A DNA stretch of 64,000 nt from DATARH01 sp963705325 (GTDB lineage: Bacteria > Pseudomonadota > Alphaproteobacteria > ATCC43930 > CGMCC-115725), in contig OY970069.1 of assembly GCA_963705325.1 (NCBI GenBank), positions 5,084,001 to 5,148,000 of the forward strand. The letters are read 5' to 3'. Below are positions 8,646 to 16,759 of the stretch, piece after piece; the first letter of the stretch is position 1, and each line of letters starts with the position of its first letter. The notes beneath the pieces were generated by a model. It was not told the DNA's origin. It searched no databases and was given only the letters and a program-made list of their open reading frames with translations. The translations under genes and the position numbers were made by a program.

Positions 8646-9181
8646 TCACCTCTCGACAGCGCTTCCGCTTCGTCTGAACCGGCGCAGCGCATTACCGCCT
8701 GCGCCGCCTCGCGGCTGAAGCCGGCGCGGGCAAAAGCCGCTAGCTCCCTGGCGCGATTGATCTCGCCTTGACGATAAGGTCCAAGCCGGCGGCGGCGGGC
8801 GAAGGCGCAGGCCGCCGCGAGATCGGGGTCGTCCACCCCGTCGCGCAGCGCCTCGATTGCCGCGGTCGCATCGTCGGTGCCGATCCCCTTCGCCGCCAGC
8901 CTGGCGCGGATCGTGCGCAGCGACTGCCCACGCCGCAGCCGCGCGCGCGCCTGCGCGCCGGCATAGGCCGCATCATCGACAAGGCCCGAGCTTCGGTAAC
9001 GCGCGACCAGTGCGTCGATGAGGGCACTCACCTCGGTCAGCGCCTCTCGGTCACCGTCGAGGCGGCGGCGCGCCCGGCGCAGCAAGATGCGCCGCAAATT
9101 CTCGGCTGAACTCGAATAGCGGCCGAGATAATGCAGCGCCCAGCTCTCGATCAGCGCGGTATCGATGCCGTCCTTAGCCAT
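8642..9181 (-). CDS. recX: Regulatory protein RecX
   Basis: About 179 residues from the ATG at 9181. RecX three-helix repeats are visible: ALHYLGRYSSSAENLRRIL, YRSSGLVDDAAYAGAQARAR with GQSLRTIRARLAAKGI, and a third repeat with FARRRRLGPYR. RecX binds inside the RecA filament and restrains recombination and SOS induction. recA is not adjacent here. A longer reading frame begins at 9229 but the added 16 residues are not family-like. It is divergent from the MFS gene. Confidence 0.87.
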   Translation of the reverse strand: MAKDGIDTALIESWALHYLGRYSSSAENLRRILLRRARRRLDGDREALTEVSALIDALVARYRSSGLVDDAAYAGAQARARLRRGQSLRTIRARLAAKGIGTDDATAAIEALRDGVDDPDLAAACAFARRRRLGPYRQGEINRARELAAFARAGFSREAAQAVMRCAGSDEAEALSRGD

Positions 9182-9274
9182 GCGGTAAGGTAGTCCGCTC
9201 CGCCGCGACTTGTCCCAAGCGGCACGCAAGGAGCCAAAAATTTCCTGGATGGTGGGTCACGCCCGGCTAAGGGA

Positions 9275-10720
9275 ATGTATAAGGTCAACGTGAGCCAAGC
9301 GGCCCTTCCCCCTCCGGCGAGTGTGCCGCGGCTACGCGTGGTGATTCCACTCATCGTTGGCTGCGCGTTTTTCATGGAGGGGCTTGATTCGACGATGATC
9401 GCGGTGTCGATCCCGGCGATGGCAAAAAGCCTCGGCGAGAATCCTCTGCGTCTCAACCTGGTGATCGCCAGCTATCTCTTGAGTCTTGCAGTATTCATCC
9501 CGGTGAGCGGCTGGATCGCCGACCGGCTCGGCACCCGCCATGTATTTTGCGCCGCGGTGCTGATCTTCGCCGCCGGGTCGGCGCTGTGCGGCCTCTCGAC
9601 GAACCTGCCGATGCTGATCGGATTTCGCGTCATCCAGGGGTTCGGCGGGGCGATGATGACGCCGGTAGGGCGGCTCATCCTCTTGCGCAGCTTTCCGCGC
9701 GCCAGCCTGGTGTCGGCGATGAACTGGATGACGATCCCGGCGATGATCGGGCCGACGGTGGGGCCCATCGTCGGCGGGTTTCTCACTGCCTACGCGTCGT
9801 GGCGCTGGGTATTCTATCTCAACATCCCGATGGGGATCATCGGCGCGGTGCTCGGCTTCCTGATGTTCGAGAATTTCCGCGCTCCGGCGCCGACCCGCTT
9901 CGATGTCGGCGGGTTCCTGATCGCCGCGATCGGCCTTTTCATGTTCGAGTTCGCGATCGAAAACCTCGGCCGGCCGATCATCGCGCCCTGGGTCGGCGGG
10001 ATGTTCTTCCCAATCTCGTTCGTGATCTTCTACGTCTATGTCCGCCACGCGCGGAACAGCGCGGCCCCGGTGCTCGACCTCAACCTTCTGAAGATCAAGA
10101 CTTTCCGAATAGGCACGGTAATCGGCGGCGTGTGCCGGATGGGGCTCGATGCGACCCCGTTCATGCTGCCGCTCCTGTTCCAGGTCGGTTACGGCCTGAG
10201 CCCGATGCGGGCGGGCTCGCTGACCTTTTCCTCGACCCTGGGCGCGATGCTGGTGCGCACCGGGTCGCGCTCGATCCTGCGCTGGCTCGGGTTTCGTTGG
10301 ACGCTGGTGCTGGGCGCGGTCGGCGCCGCCGCGGTGACCGCGATCTTCGCCTTATTGAGCGCGCAGACACCGGTTTGGATCGTCGTTGCCTGCGTGCTGG
10401 CGTCAGGCTGCGTGCGCAGCATCCAGTATCTCGCCCTCAACACGATCAGCTTCGCCGACGTGCCCTCGCCGCTCTTGTCGCGAAGCACCAGCGTCAGCGG
10501 CGTGTTCCAGCAATTGGCGCGCGGTTTCGGGGTGGCGTTCGGCGCGGCGCTCCTGGCGATTGTCGCCGGCGGCGAGCATGTGACGGTCGGCGATTTCCGG
10601 CTGGTCTTCGTGCTGATCGCGCTGGTGCCGCTGGCCTCGACGATCGGCTTCCTGCGGCTGGGCGAAGGCGACGGCGCCGAGGTTAGCGGCCATCCCGCGC
10701 AAACACCGGCGAGTCGATAG
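9275..10720 (+). CDS. MFS drug exporter, DHA2 (EmrB/HsrA-like)
   Basis: 481 residues with about 14 membrane segments. Motif A appears as SGWIADRLGTRHVF in the loop between helices 2 and 3, and motif C as IGPTVGPIVGGFLTAYASWRWVFYLNIP, which is diagnostic for DHA2-type proton-driven multidrug exporters. EGLDSTMIAVSIPAMA in the first helix is also typical. No membrane-fusion (EmrA) partner is next to it, so it may act alone like HsrA. The ATG at 9275 is chosen; a GTG 15 bases downstream is possible. Confidence 0.9.
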   Translation: MYKVNVSQAALPPPASVPRLRVVIPLIVGCAFFMEGLDSTMIAVSIPAMAKSLGENPLRLNLVIASYLLSLAVFIPVSGWIADRLGTRHVFCAAVLIFAAGSALCGLSTNLPMLIGFRVIQGFGGAMMTPVGRLILLRSFPRASLVSAMNWMTIPAMIGPTVGPIVGGFLTAYASWRWVFYLNIPMGIIGAVLGFLMFENFRAPAPTRFDVGGFLIAAIGLFMFEFAIENLGRPIIAPWVGGMFFPISFVIFYVYVRHARNSAAPVLDLNLLKIKTFRIGTVIGGVCRMGLDATPFMLPLLFQVGYGLSPMRAGSLTFSSTLGAMLVRTGSRSILRWLGFRWTLVLGAVGAAAVTAIFALLSAQTPVWIVVACVLASGCVRSIQYLALNTISFADVPSPLLSRSTSVSGVFQQLARGFGVAFGAALLAIVAGGEHVTVGDFRLVFVLIALVPLASTIGFLRLGEGDGAEVSGHPAQTPASR

Positions 10721-10832
10721 CGTGTGCCAACTCGATTTTCTGTCGCCTGCGGAGAGACCGCCGTCGCAGCTGTCCGCCTCCTTTGCAAACGCCGCCGCCA
10801 GTTCATGGTACGGCGCGGCGCGTCTGCCGCCC

Positions 10833-11060
10833 TCACCCTAATTGGCCATCCTCCGATGCCGCATCGCGCGGCTGCGGTAGTACGCCGCCGCCTTCGTGTT
10901 GTTCATCGCCCTGCCTCTCGTTGGCGATCGTTCTCAGCTCGGCTTCGCCCTTGAGGATTTGCGCCAGATACTCACCTGCCAGTTCGCTGGCGACGCCTGC
11001 CTCCAACTGGCTGCGATAAAATGCGATTTGCCGCCGTAATGTTTCAGCGCGGTCTGCCAT
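10833..11060 (-). CDS. Small helical protein, unknown function
   Basis: 75 residues, about the first 50 of which form a charged amphipathic helix pair (LRRQIAFYRSQLEAG, ELAGEYLAQILKGEAELRTI); the tail is Gly/Gln-rich and probably disordered. Short proteins with this 'RxQIAFYR...GV..ELA..YL..I...EAEL' pattern occur in alphaproteobacterial genomes as hypotheticals, which is recollection rather than a search result. The frame has an ATG start and no competing longer frame. It sits alone between the MFS and argD genes. No function is suggested. Confidence 0.5.
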   Translation of the reverse strand: MADRAETLRRQIAFYRSQLEAGVASELAGEYLAQILKGEAELRTIANERQGDEQHEGGGVLPQPRDAASEDGQLG

Positions 11061-11151
11061 GCCGGTATGATGCCCTCACCCCACTTGGCGCGCCCTGATC
11101 TGGATCAACTTTCCCAAGCGCCGGCGGCGCGCCAGTCTGGACAACGGCGAA

Positions 11152-11180
11152 TTGACAGAGTTATCCACCCTCCGCATACT
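11152..11180 (+). promoter_or_regulatory. Candidate sigma70 promoter for argD
   Basis: A perfect -35 hexamer TTGACA at 11,152-11,157, a 17-base spacer, and CATACT at 11,175-11,180 (four of six matches to the -10 consensus). Transcription would start near 11,187, leaving about 190 bases of leader before argD. Read from sequence only. Confidence 0.45.
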
Positions 11181-11194
11181 TCGCGGCTTTCCTG

Positions 11195-11228
11195 CTCGGC
11201 GGCCGGGCGTGTGCCGCCATCGGCCGAG
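11195..11228 (+). other. Imperfect hairpin in the argD leader
   Basis: CTCGGCGGC pairs with GCCGCC and GGCCGAG across a GC-rich loop. It lies inside the transcribed leader predicted from the promoter above and could affect RNA folding; no U-tract follows, so it is not a simple terminator. Confidence 0.3.
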
Positions 11229-11375
11229 TCAAGGAGCGTGACGATGCAGCGCGATCACGGCCGGAAGTCGCCCCACGGGGTTCGGGGGATCGCGTCCGCG
11301 GGCGAGCGACGACGACGATAACTGTCATCTCTGTCGTCGATCCTTTCCGCAAATCCATCGCACAGGAGAACTTCC

Positions 11376-12551
11376 GTGATCACACCGGTAATGCCGACCT
11401 ACGGTCGGTGGGATGTCGCCGTTGAGCGGGGCGAAGGCTGTTATCTTTGGTCCACCGACGGGCGCAAATTTCTCGACTTCACGAGCGGCATCGCCGTCAC
11501 CTCATTGGGGCATTGCCACCCGCATGTGATCGAGGCGCTGACCAAGCAGGCCAATACGCTGTGGCACTCATCGAATCTGTTTCGCATTCCAGGGCAGGAA
11601 AAGCTCGCCGAGCGGCTTGTCGCCAACAGCTTCGCCGACACCGTGTTCTTCAACAACTCGGGCGCCGAGGCGGTCGAGTTGTCGATCAAGGTGGCGCGCA
11701 AATACCAGAGCGAGACGGGCCATCCGGAGAAATACCGGGTGATCGGCTGCCACGGCTCGTTCCACGGCCGCAGCTTCGCCACCCTCGCGGCGGCTGGGGC
11801 CGAGGCCTATCTCAAGGGCTTTGGCCCAGTGATGGACGGGTTCGATCACGTCTCGTTCAACAATCTCAACGAGATGCGCGCGGCGGTCACCAACAAGACC
11901 GCGGCGATCTTGGTGGAGCCGGTGCAGGGCGAAGGCGGCGTGCGCGCCCCGTCGGCCGATTACCTAATAGGGCTGCGCCAGGTCTGCGACGAGTTCGGGC
12001 TGCTGTTAGTCTATGACGAGGTGCAGTGCGGCATGGGCCGAACCGGCAAGCTTTTCGCGCATGAATGGGCCGGCGTCGCGCCCGACATCATGGCGGTGGC
12101 CAAGGCCCTGGGAAACGGCATCCCAATCGGCGCCTGCCTGGCGACCGAGAAGGCGGCCGTCGGCATGGTCGCCGGCTCTCATGGCTCGACATTTGGCGGC
12201 AACCCGCTCTCGGTCTCGGCCGGCAACGCAGTGCTCGACGTGATGCTCGCGCCGGGCTTCTTCGACAAGGTCAACGAGTCGGCGAAATATCTGCGGGGCA
12301 AGCTCGAAGGCCTCGTCGCCGCTTACCCCAAGCTGTTCGAGTCGGTGCGTGGCTCAGGGCTGCTGCTCGGCATCAAATGCGTCGCTACCGCCGGCGACGT
12401 CGTCACCAAGGCGCGCGGCAAGGGTCTCCTGGTGCTGACGGCCGGGGACAATGTGCTGCGAATCCTGCCGCCGCTCATCGCCGGTAAGAAGGAAATCGAC
12501 GAGGCCATCGGTATCCTGAGCCAGGTCGCGAGCGAATGGCCCGCGCAGTGA
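11376..12551 (+). CDS. argD: Acetylornithine aminotransferase ArgD
   Basis: 391 residues. A PLP-dependent class III aminotransferase converting N-acetylglutamate semialdehyde to N-acetylornithine in arginine synthesis. Seen: FTSGIAVTSLGHCHP near the N-terminus, FNNSGAEAVE, the catalytic region LLVYDEVQCGMGRTG, the PLP lysine in MAVAKALGNG, and GSHGSTFGGNPL. The GTG start at 11,376 is supported by AGGAGA six bases upstream; an ATG five codons later is the alternative. argF follows with a short overlap, giving an argDF-hslO run. Confidence 0.95.
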   Translation: MITPVMPTYGRWDVAVERGEGCYLWSTDGRKFLDFTSGIAVTSLGHCHPHVIEALTKQANTLWHSSNLFRIPGQEKLAERLVANSFADTVFFNNSGAEAVELSIKVARKYQSETGHPEKYRVIGCHGSFHGRSFATLAAAGAEAYLKGFGPVMDGFDHVSFNNLNEMRAAVTNKTAAILVEPVQGEGGVRAPSADYLIGLRQVCDEFGLLLVYDEVQCGMGRTGKLFAHEWAGVAPDIMAVAKALGNGIPIGACLATEKAAVGMVAGSHGSTFGGNPLSVSAGNAVLDVMLAPGFFDKVNESAKYLRGKLEGLVAAYPKLFESVRGSGLLLGIKCVATAGDVVTKARGKGLLVLTAGDNVLRILPPLIAGKKEIDEAIGILSQVASEWPAQ

Positions 12552-13513
12552 GAGCGGTGGCGGATCGTAACTCCCTCCGGGGTGCTACGCTGGTCGGCGG
12601 GCGGCTCAAGGTAGTGGACCCGCCACGCCACTTTCTCGACATCAACCAGTATGAGACCCCGACCCTGCGAGCAATGCTCGATCTCGGTGCCGCTTACAAG
12701 AATGGGCGCCGTGACCGGCCGCTCGAAGGCAAGACGCTGGCGATGATCTTCGAGAAACCGTCGACGCGCACGCGCGTGTCGTTCGAGGTGGCGATGCGCC
12801 AACTCGGTGGCGAGACGATCATGCTCGGGACCCAAGACAGCCAACTGGGACGCGGCGAGACCATCGCCGACACCGCGCGGGTGCTATCGCGCTATGTCGA
12901 TGCGATCATGATCCGCACCAACCACGCGCAGAAGCTCGACGATCTGGCGCGCTATGCCACCGTGCCGGTGATCAATGGTCTCACCAATTCCTCGCACCCG
13001 TGTCAGATCATGGCCGATGTCATGACCTTGCAGGAAAAGAAGGGGCCGGTCGCCAACACCATCGTCGCCTGGAGCGGCGACGGCAATAACGTCGCGGCGA
13101 GCTGGATCCACGCGGCGGTGCGCTTCGGTTTCGAGCTGCGGCTTGCCTGTCCCGAGGAGTTGTCGCCGCCAGCACCAGTCCTCGACTGGGCGCGGCGTGA
13201 ACGCGGTCGGGTGCGGCTCACGACGCGGCCGGAGGAAGCCGTTGCCGGCGCCGATTGCGTCGTCACCGATACCTGGGTGTCGATGGGTGTCGAAGCGAGC
13301 GTCAACCGACACAATCTGCTGATGCCTTATCAGGTCAACGACCGCCTGATGGCGAACGCGAAGCCTGACGCGATTTTCATGCACTGCCTGCCAGCGCATC
13401 GCGGCGAAGAGGTCACCTCCACGGTTATCGATGGCCCCCAATCCGCCGTCTGGGACGAGGCGGAGAACCGCTTGCACGTGCAGAAGGGCATTCTCGCCTG
13501 GTGCCTGGGTTAA
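12536..13513 (+). CDS. argF: Ornithine carbamoyltransferase ArgF
   Basis: Up to 325 residues. Transfers the carbamoyl group to ornithine to make citrulline. The carbamoyl-phosphate loop FEKPSTRTRVSFE, the HPCQ motif in NSSHPCQIMADV, DTWVSMG and the ornithine loop HCLPAHRGEE are all intact. The start is uncertain: the ATG at 12,536 overlaps argD by 16 bases, while the GTG at 12,614 yields about 299 residues beginning just before RHFLDI, closer to family length. Translationally linked to argD. Confidence 0.94.
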   Translation: MARAVRAVADRNSLRGATLVGGRLKVVDPPRHFLDINQYETPTLRAMLDLGAAYKNGRRDRPLEGKTLAMIFEKPSTRTRVSFEVAMRQLGGETIMLGTQDSQLGRGETIADTARVLSRYVDAIMIRTNHAQKLDDLARYATVPVINGLTNSSHPCQIMADVMTLQEKKGPVANTIVAWSGDGNNVAASWIHAAVRFGFELRLACPEELSPPAPVLDWARRERGRVRLTTRPEEAVAGADCVVTDTWVSMGVEASVNRHNLLMPYQVNDRLMANAKPDAIFMHCLPAHRGEEVTSTVIDGPQSAVWDEAENRLHVQKGILAWCLG

Positions 13514-13650
13514 CGCGCGCCGCAGACAAAGACGTTCAACATCCTTATATCAAGGTCCGCATCCCGCCGACGCGGCGGTCAAGGCGCTGTCTCATCGTTC
13601 GCCACGGACTTCCGCTTGAGCACGAATGAGGCCGATTTGCAGCGGAGTTC

Positions 13651-14565
13651 TTGATTTTGCCCGACTACCACGTGCCCAGAACCGACGATGTCGTTCAGCC
13701 GTTTCAGCTCGACCCCTTCGCGCTGCGCGGTCGGCTGGTGCGACTAGGCCCCGCGGTCGATCGTATCCTCTCGCAACACGACTACCCCGAGCCGGTCGCC
13801 GCCTTGCTCGGTGAGGCGATCACGCTCGCCGTCCTGCTCGCCGGCGCGCTCAAATATGACGGCGTCTTCACCTTGCAGACCAAAGGCAACGGTCCGGTTC
13901 GCCTGCTCGTTGCCGACGTCAAGACCGATGGCGCGTTACGCGGTTACGCGCAATACGACACCCAGCGCCTCAGCGAGATCACCGCACGCGGCAACAGCCC
14001 ATCGGTGCCGCAATTGCTTGGCGCCGGTTATATCGCCTTTACAGTCGACCAGGGCGACGATACCGAGCGCTATCAGGGGATCGTCGAGATCATGGGGGCG
14101 ACGCTTGCTGAATGCGCCCAGCATTATTTTCGCCAGTCGGAGCAGCTTCAGGCAGGCTTGAAGCTGGCGGTAGCGCGCGCCGGTGAGGGCTCGGCCTGGC
14201 GCGCTGGCGGGCTGATGCTGCAACGTGTCCCGCCCGAGGGCGGCCACACCCCGATCGCCGACGACGTCGAGGACGCTTGGCGGCGGGTCATGGTGCTAAT
14301 GAGCTCAGCCACCGCGGAAGAGTTGGTGGCGCCCGATTTACCGCCGCGCCGTCTGTTGTGGCGCCTTTTCCACGAGGAGGAGGTGCGGGTCTACCACACC
14401 CACGCGGTCGAAGCGCGTTGCCGGTGTTCGCGCGAGCGCATCGCCGGCATCCTGCGCGCGTTCCCCGCCGATGAAATCGAGGACATGCGCAAAGAGCCGG
14501 TCACCACCGTGACCTGCGAGTTCTGCAGCACGCGCTACGAATTCGCCGCCGACGATCTGAATTAG
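13651..14565 (+). CDS. hslO: Redox-regulated chaperone Hsp33
   Basis: 304 residues. A holdase activated by oxidative unfolding. The N-terminal domain has VQPFQLDPFALRGRLVRLG and FTLQTKGNGPVRLLVADV; the C-terminal zinc switch has the CxC pair in EARCRCSRERI and the CxxC pair in CEFCSTRYEF. No ATG fits; TTG codons at 13,651 and 13,657 both lie near AGCGGAG, so the start is one of these. It follows argF by 137 bases, an arrangement I recognise from alphaproteobacteria, and converges with the DsbA-like gene. Confidence 0.93.
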   Translation: MILPDYHVPRTDDVVQPFQLDPFALRGRLVRLGPAVDRILSQHDYPEPVAALLGEAITLAVLLAGALKYDGVFTLQTKGNGPVRLLVADVKTDGALRGYAQYDTQRLSEITARGNSPSVPQLLGAGYIAFTVDQGDDTERYQGIVEIMGATLAECAQHYFRQSEQLQAGLKLAVARAGEGSAWRAGGLMLQRVPPEGGHTPIADDVEDAWRRVMVLMSSATAEELVAPDLPPRRLLWRLFHEEEVRVYHTHAVEARCRCSRERIAGILRAFPADEIEDMRKEPVTTVTCEFCSTRYEFAADDLN

Positions 14566-14585
14566 GCAGCGGGAGCGTGACCCCC

Positions 14586-15347
14586 CTAGCCCTTAGCGCG
14601 GGTGTCGGCGATCAGCTTCCGTAGATCCTCCAGCGAAATCGCGCCCGGAACGATGGTCGTACCGACGATGAACGCCGGGGTACCATCGATATCGAGGGTA
14701 TTGCCAAGCTGGAGATTGGCCTTCAGCTGCTTTTCGATATCGGGCGACTTTATGTCCTGCTTGAGCCGATCGACGTCGAGCCCAACGGCGGCGGCCACCT
14801 TGTAGATTGCCGCCTCATCGGGATGGCCCGGCGTCGCCATCATCATGCGGTGAAAAGCTTCGTATTTGCCCTGCAGTTTCGCCGCGAGCGCGACATGGGC
14901 AGCGAGCACTGAATCAGGCCCCAGCACCGGAAATTCCTTGTAGACGAAGCGCAACTGCTTGTCGTCCTGGAGCAGCTTCTCGAGCGCCGGCTCGACCTGC
15001 TTGCAATACGGACAGCGGTAGTCGAAGAACTCGACGAGGGTGACGTCGCCCTTGGGGTTGCCCGCGTTCGGCGATTGCGGATCCTCGAACACCTCCTGGC
15101 GATGATCGGCGAGCGCGTGCGCCGCCTTGTCCTTGGCGTCGGCCTTGAGCTTGTCCTCGGCGTCCTGAAGAGCCTGCAGCACAAGCTCGGGATGATTGGC
15201 GAGAAAGTCTTTGATGATTCCTTCGACCTCCTTGCGCTGGTCGGGGGTGAACTCGGCTGCCGTCGCCGGGCGCGACGGCGAAAACGCCAGCGCAGCCAAG
15301 AGACAGAACGAAAGGAAAATCGCACGGGACGTCAGCAAGCGGAGCAT
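14586..15347 (-). CDS. Periplasmic DsbA-family thiol oxidoreductase
   Basis: 253 residues: a signal peptide (FLSFCLLAALAFS...ATAAEF), a helical region of about 70 residues rich in Lys and Asp, then a thioredoxin fold with inserted helical domain. The active site is CPYC in FFDYRCPYCKQVEP, and the cis-proline loop is in DIDGTPAFIVG. The N-terminal helical extension resembles the ScsC/Com1 branch, where it mediates oligomerisation, so it may be an isomerase rather than a simple oxidase. It lies next to the M48 protease gene in the same direction. Confidence 0.9.
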   Translation of the reverse strand: MLRLLTSRAIFLSFCLLAALAFSPSRPATAAEFTPDQRKEVEGIIKDFLANHPELVLQALQDAEDKLKADAKDKAAHALADHRQEVFEDPQSPNAGNPKGDVTLVEFFDYRCPYCKQVEPALEKLLQDDKQLRFVYKEFPVLGPDSVLAAHVALAAKLQGKYEAFHRMMMATPGHPDEAAIYKVAAAVGLDVDRLKQDIKSPDIEKQLKANLQLGNTLDIDGTPAFIVGTTIVPGAISLEDLRKLIADTRAKG

Positions 15348-15382
15348 GGGGTGCTTTCGTTTGTTGGAGGGTGGAGAACCGT

Positions 15383-16759
15383 CTAGTCGTCAAGCAGCTC
15401 GGCCTCACGGCGAATCTCGTCGGCCCTATCATAGGCTGGGGTGCCGCGCGCCAGAAGCTGCTTTGCTCGCTGCGCCTGTTGCAACGCTTCTTTTTTCTTG
15501 CTGTCGGCAAGCGCTTCCTCAGCGAGTGACAGTGCCGCCATACCAAGCTGGTTGTCCCGGCCATAGGCTGTCGCTAGCAGCCGCCAGACCATGCCCTCCC
15601 GACCCTCGATGCGGGAGGCATCTTTCAGATAGGCAATCGCGCGCTTGTTGAGCGCCGGATCGTTGCTTTCGATATAGACCTGGGCCAGCGCGATGCGGAT
15701 CAGCGCCGCTTGCGGGGCAAGCCTCACCGCATCCTCGTATGGGGCGATGGCGTCTCTGACGCGGCCGTTCTCGAAGAGCATCTGGCCCTTCAATTCGCGG
15801 TAATAGGGGTCGGTCGGAAAGTCGTGAATGAGTCCATTGATCTCTGCCAGCGCAGCGTCGAGCCGGGGGATGCGGTAGAGAGCGATCGCCCGGGCATAGC
15901 GCGCGTTGACCGAGTGATCGCTGACCGGATACGCGCGCAGCGTCACCGCTGGATCATCGAGAAAGGCATGCAGCTTCAGCTGGACGACTTTGAGCAGGTT
16001 AACGAATTCCGGGCGGTCGGCATTGTTCGAATAAGGCGAGGTCTCGACATGATGGCGCAGATAATCGATGCGCTCCTGCGTCAACGGATGGGTGCGCGCC
16101 CACGGGACGGTCGGCTCGCCTGTCAGCGGTTCATCGGCCTGCAATATCTCGAAGAACTTCAGCAGACCGCGGGCCGATTGGCCGCTGCGGTCGAGATAGG
16201 ACATTGCGGCGTGATCGGCGGTCGCCTCCTGCGCTACCGAAAACGCCATGTAGGCCCGCTGTCCGACACCCTGCGCCGCAAGCATCGGGGCGCCGTTGCC
16301 GCCGGCGACTGAGGCGCCGAGCGCCAGGGCCATCGCGATGATCGTCTCGATGCTGGCGTTCTTGACCGCCTCCAAGGAGCGCAGGATGTGTCCGCCAGCG
16401 ATGTGGCCGGTCTCGTGGGCGATGACTCCGATCAGCATGTTCGGGGTCTCGGCCCGCTCGATCAGGCCGCTGTTGATGAACACCGCCTGGCCGCCAGCGA
16501 CAAAGGAATTGAGCTGACTATCGCTGACGATGTAGATGCCGACCCCGTCGGGGTCGAGCCCGGCAACCCGCCAAATCGGTGTCGCCAGCGTGCGGATGTC
16601 ATGCTCGATCTCGGTGTCGCGCAGGATGACGTCGCCACCCGCGCCATTGCCATGCGACCATGCCGGACGCGATAGCGGCCCGGCCAGCAACAACACGAGC
16701 GCGGCAACAGCGAGGACACGAGACTTAAAGAAGTTGCGGCCGTTTGACGCTCGGATCAC
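15383..16759 (-). CDS. Periplasmic M48 metalloprotease with TPR repeats, BepA-like
   Basis: About 458 residues from a GTG at 16,759. A signal peptide (VLAVAALVLLLAGPLSRPAWS) is followed by the M48 domain with zinc motif HETGH in GVIAHETGHIAGGH and a downstream glutamate in AQEATADHAA, then TPR-like helices to the C-terminus (VRLAPQAALIRIALAQVYIES). BepA-type proteins survey outer-membrane protein assembly. The GTG overlaps the rne stop in a GTGA junction, which argues for this start over one eight codons upstream and for co-transcription with rne. Confidence 0.9.
   Translation of the reverse strand: MIRASNGRNFFKSRVLAVAALVLLLAGPLSRPAWSHGNGAGGDVILRDTEIEHDIRTLATPIWRVAGLDPDGVGIYIVSDSQLNSFVAGGQAVFINSGLIERAETPNMLIGVIAHETGHIAGGHILRSLEAVKNASIETIIAMALALGASVAGGNGAPMLAAQGVGQRAYMAFSVAQEATADHAAMSYLDRSGQSARGLLKFFEILQADEPLTGEPTVPWARTHPLTQERIDYLRHHVETSPYSNNADRPEFVNLLKVVQLKLHAFLDDPAVTLRAYPVSDHSVNARYARAIALYRIPRLDAALAEINGLIHDFPTDPYYRELKGQMLFENGRVRDAIAPYEDAVRLAPQAALIRIALAQVYIESNDPALNKRAIAYLKDASRIEGREGMVWRLLATAYGRDNQLGMAALSLAEEALADSKKKEALQQAQRAKQLLARGTPAYDRADEIRREAELLDD

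Larger units (their letters stand above)
11061..11375. other. Intergenic leader upstream of argD
   Basis: No credible gene in these 315 bases. The stretch contains a sigma70-like promoter facing argD (11,152-11,180) and an imperfect hairpin at 11,195-11,228, both listed separately. The bases 11,161-11,169 resemble a DnaA box at eight of nine positions but stand alone. Confidence 0.6.

Noticed and set aside
11161..11169. DnaA box TTATCCACC as part of an origin
   Set aside because: One isolated near-match, no cluster, no AT-rich unwinding region, no dnaA or dnaN nearby.
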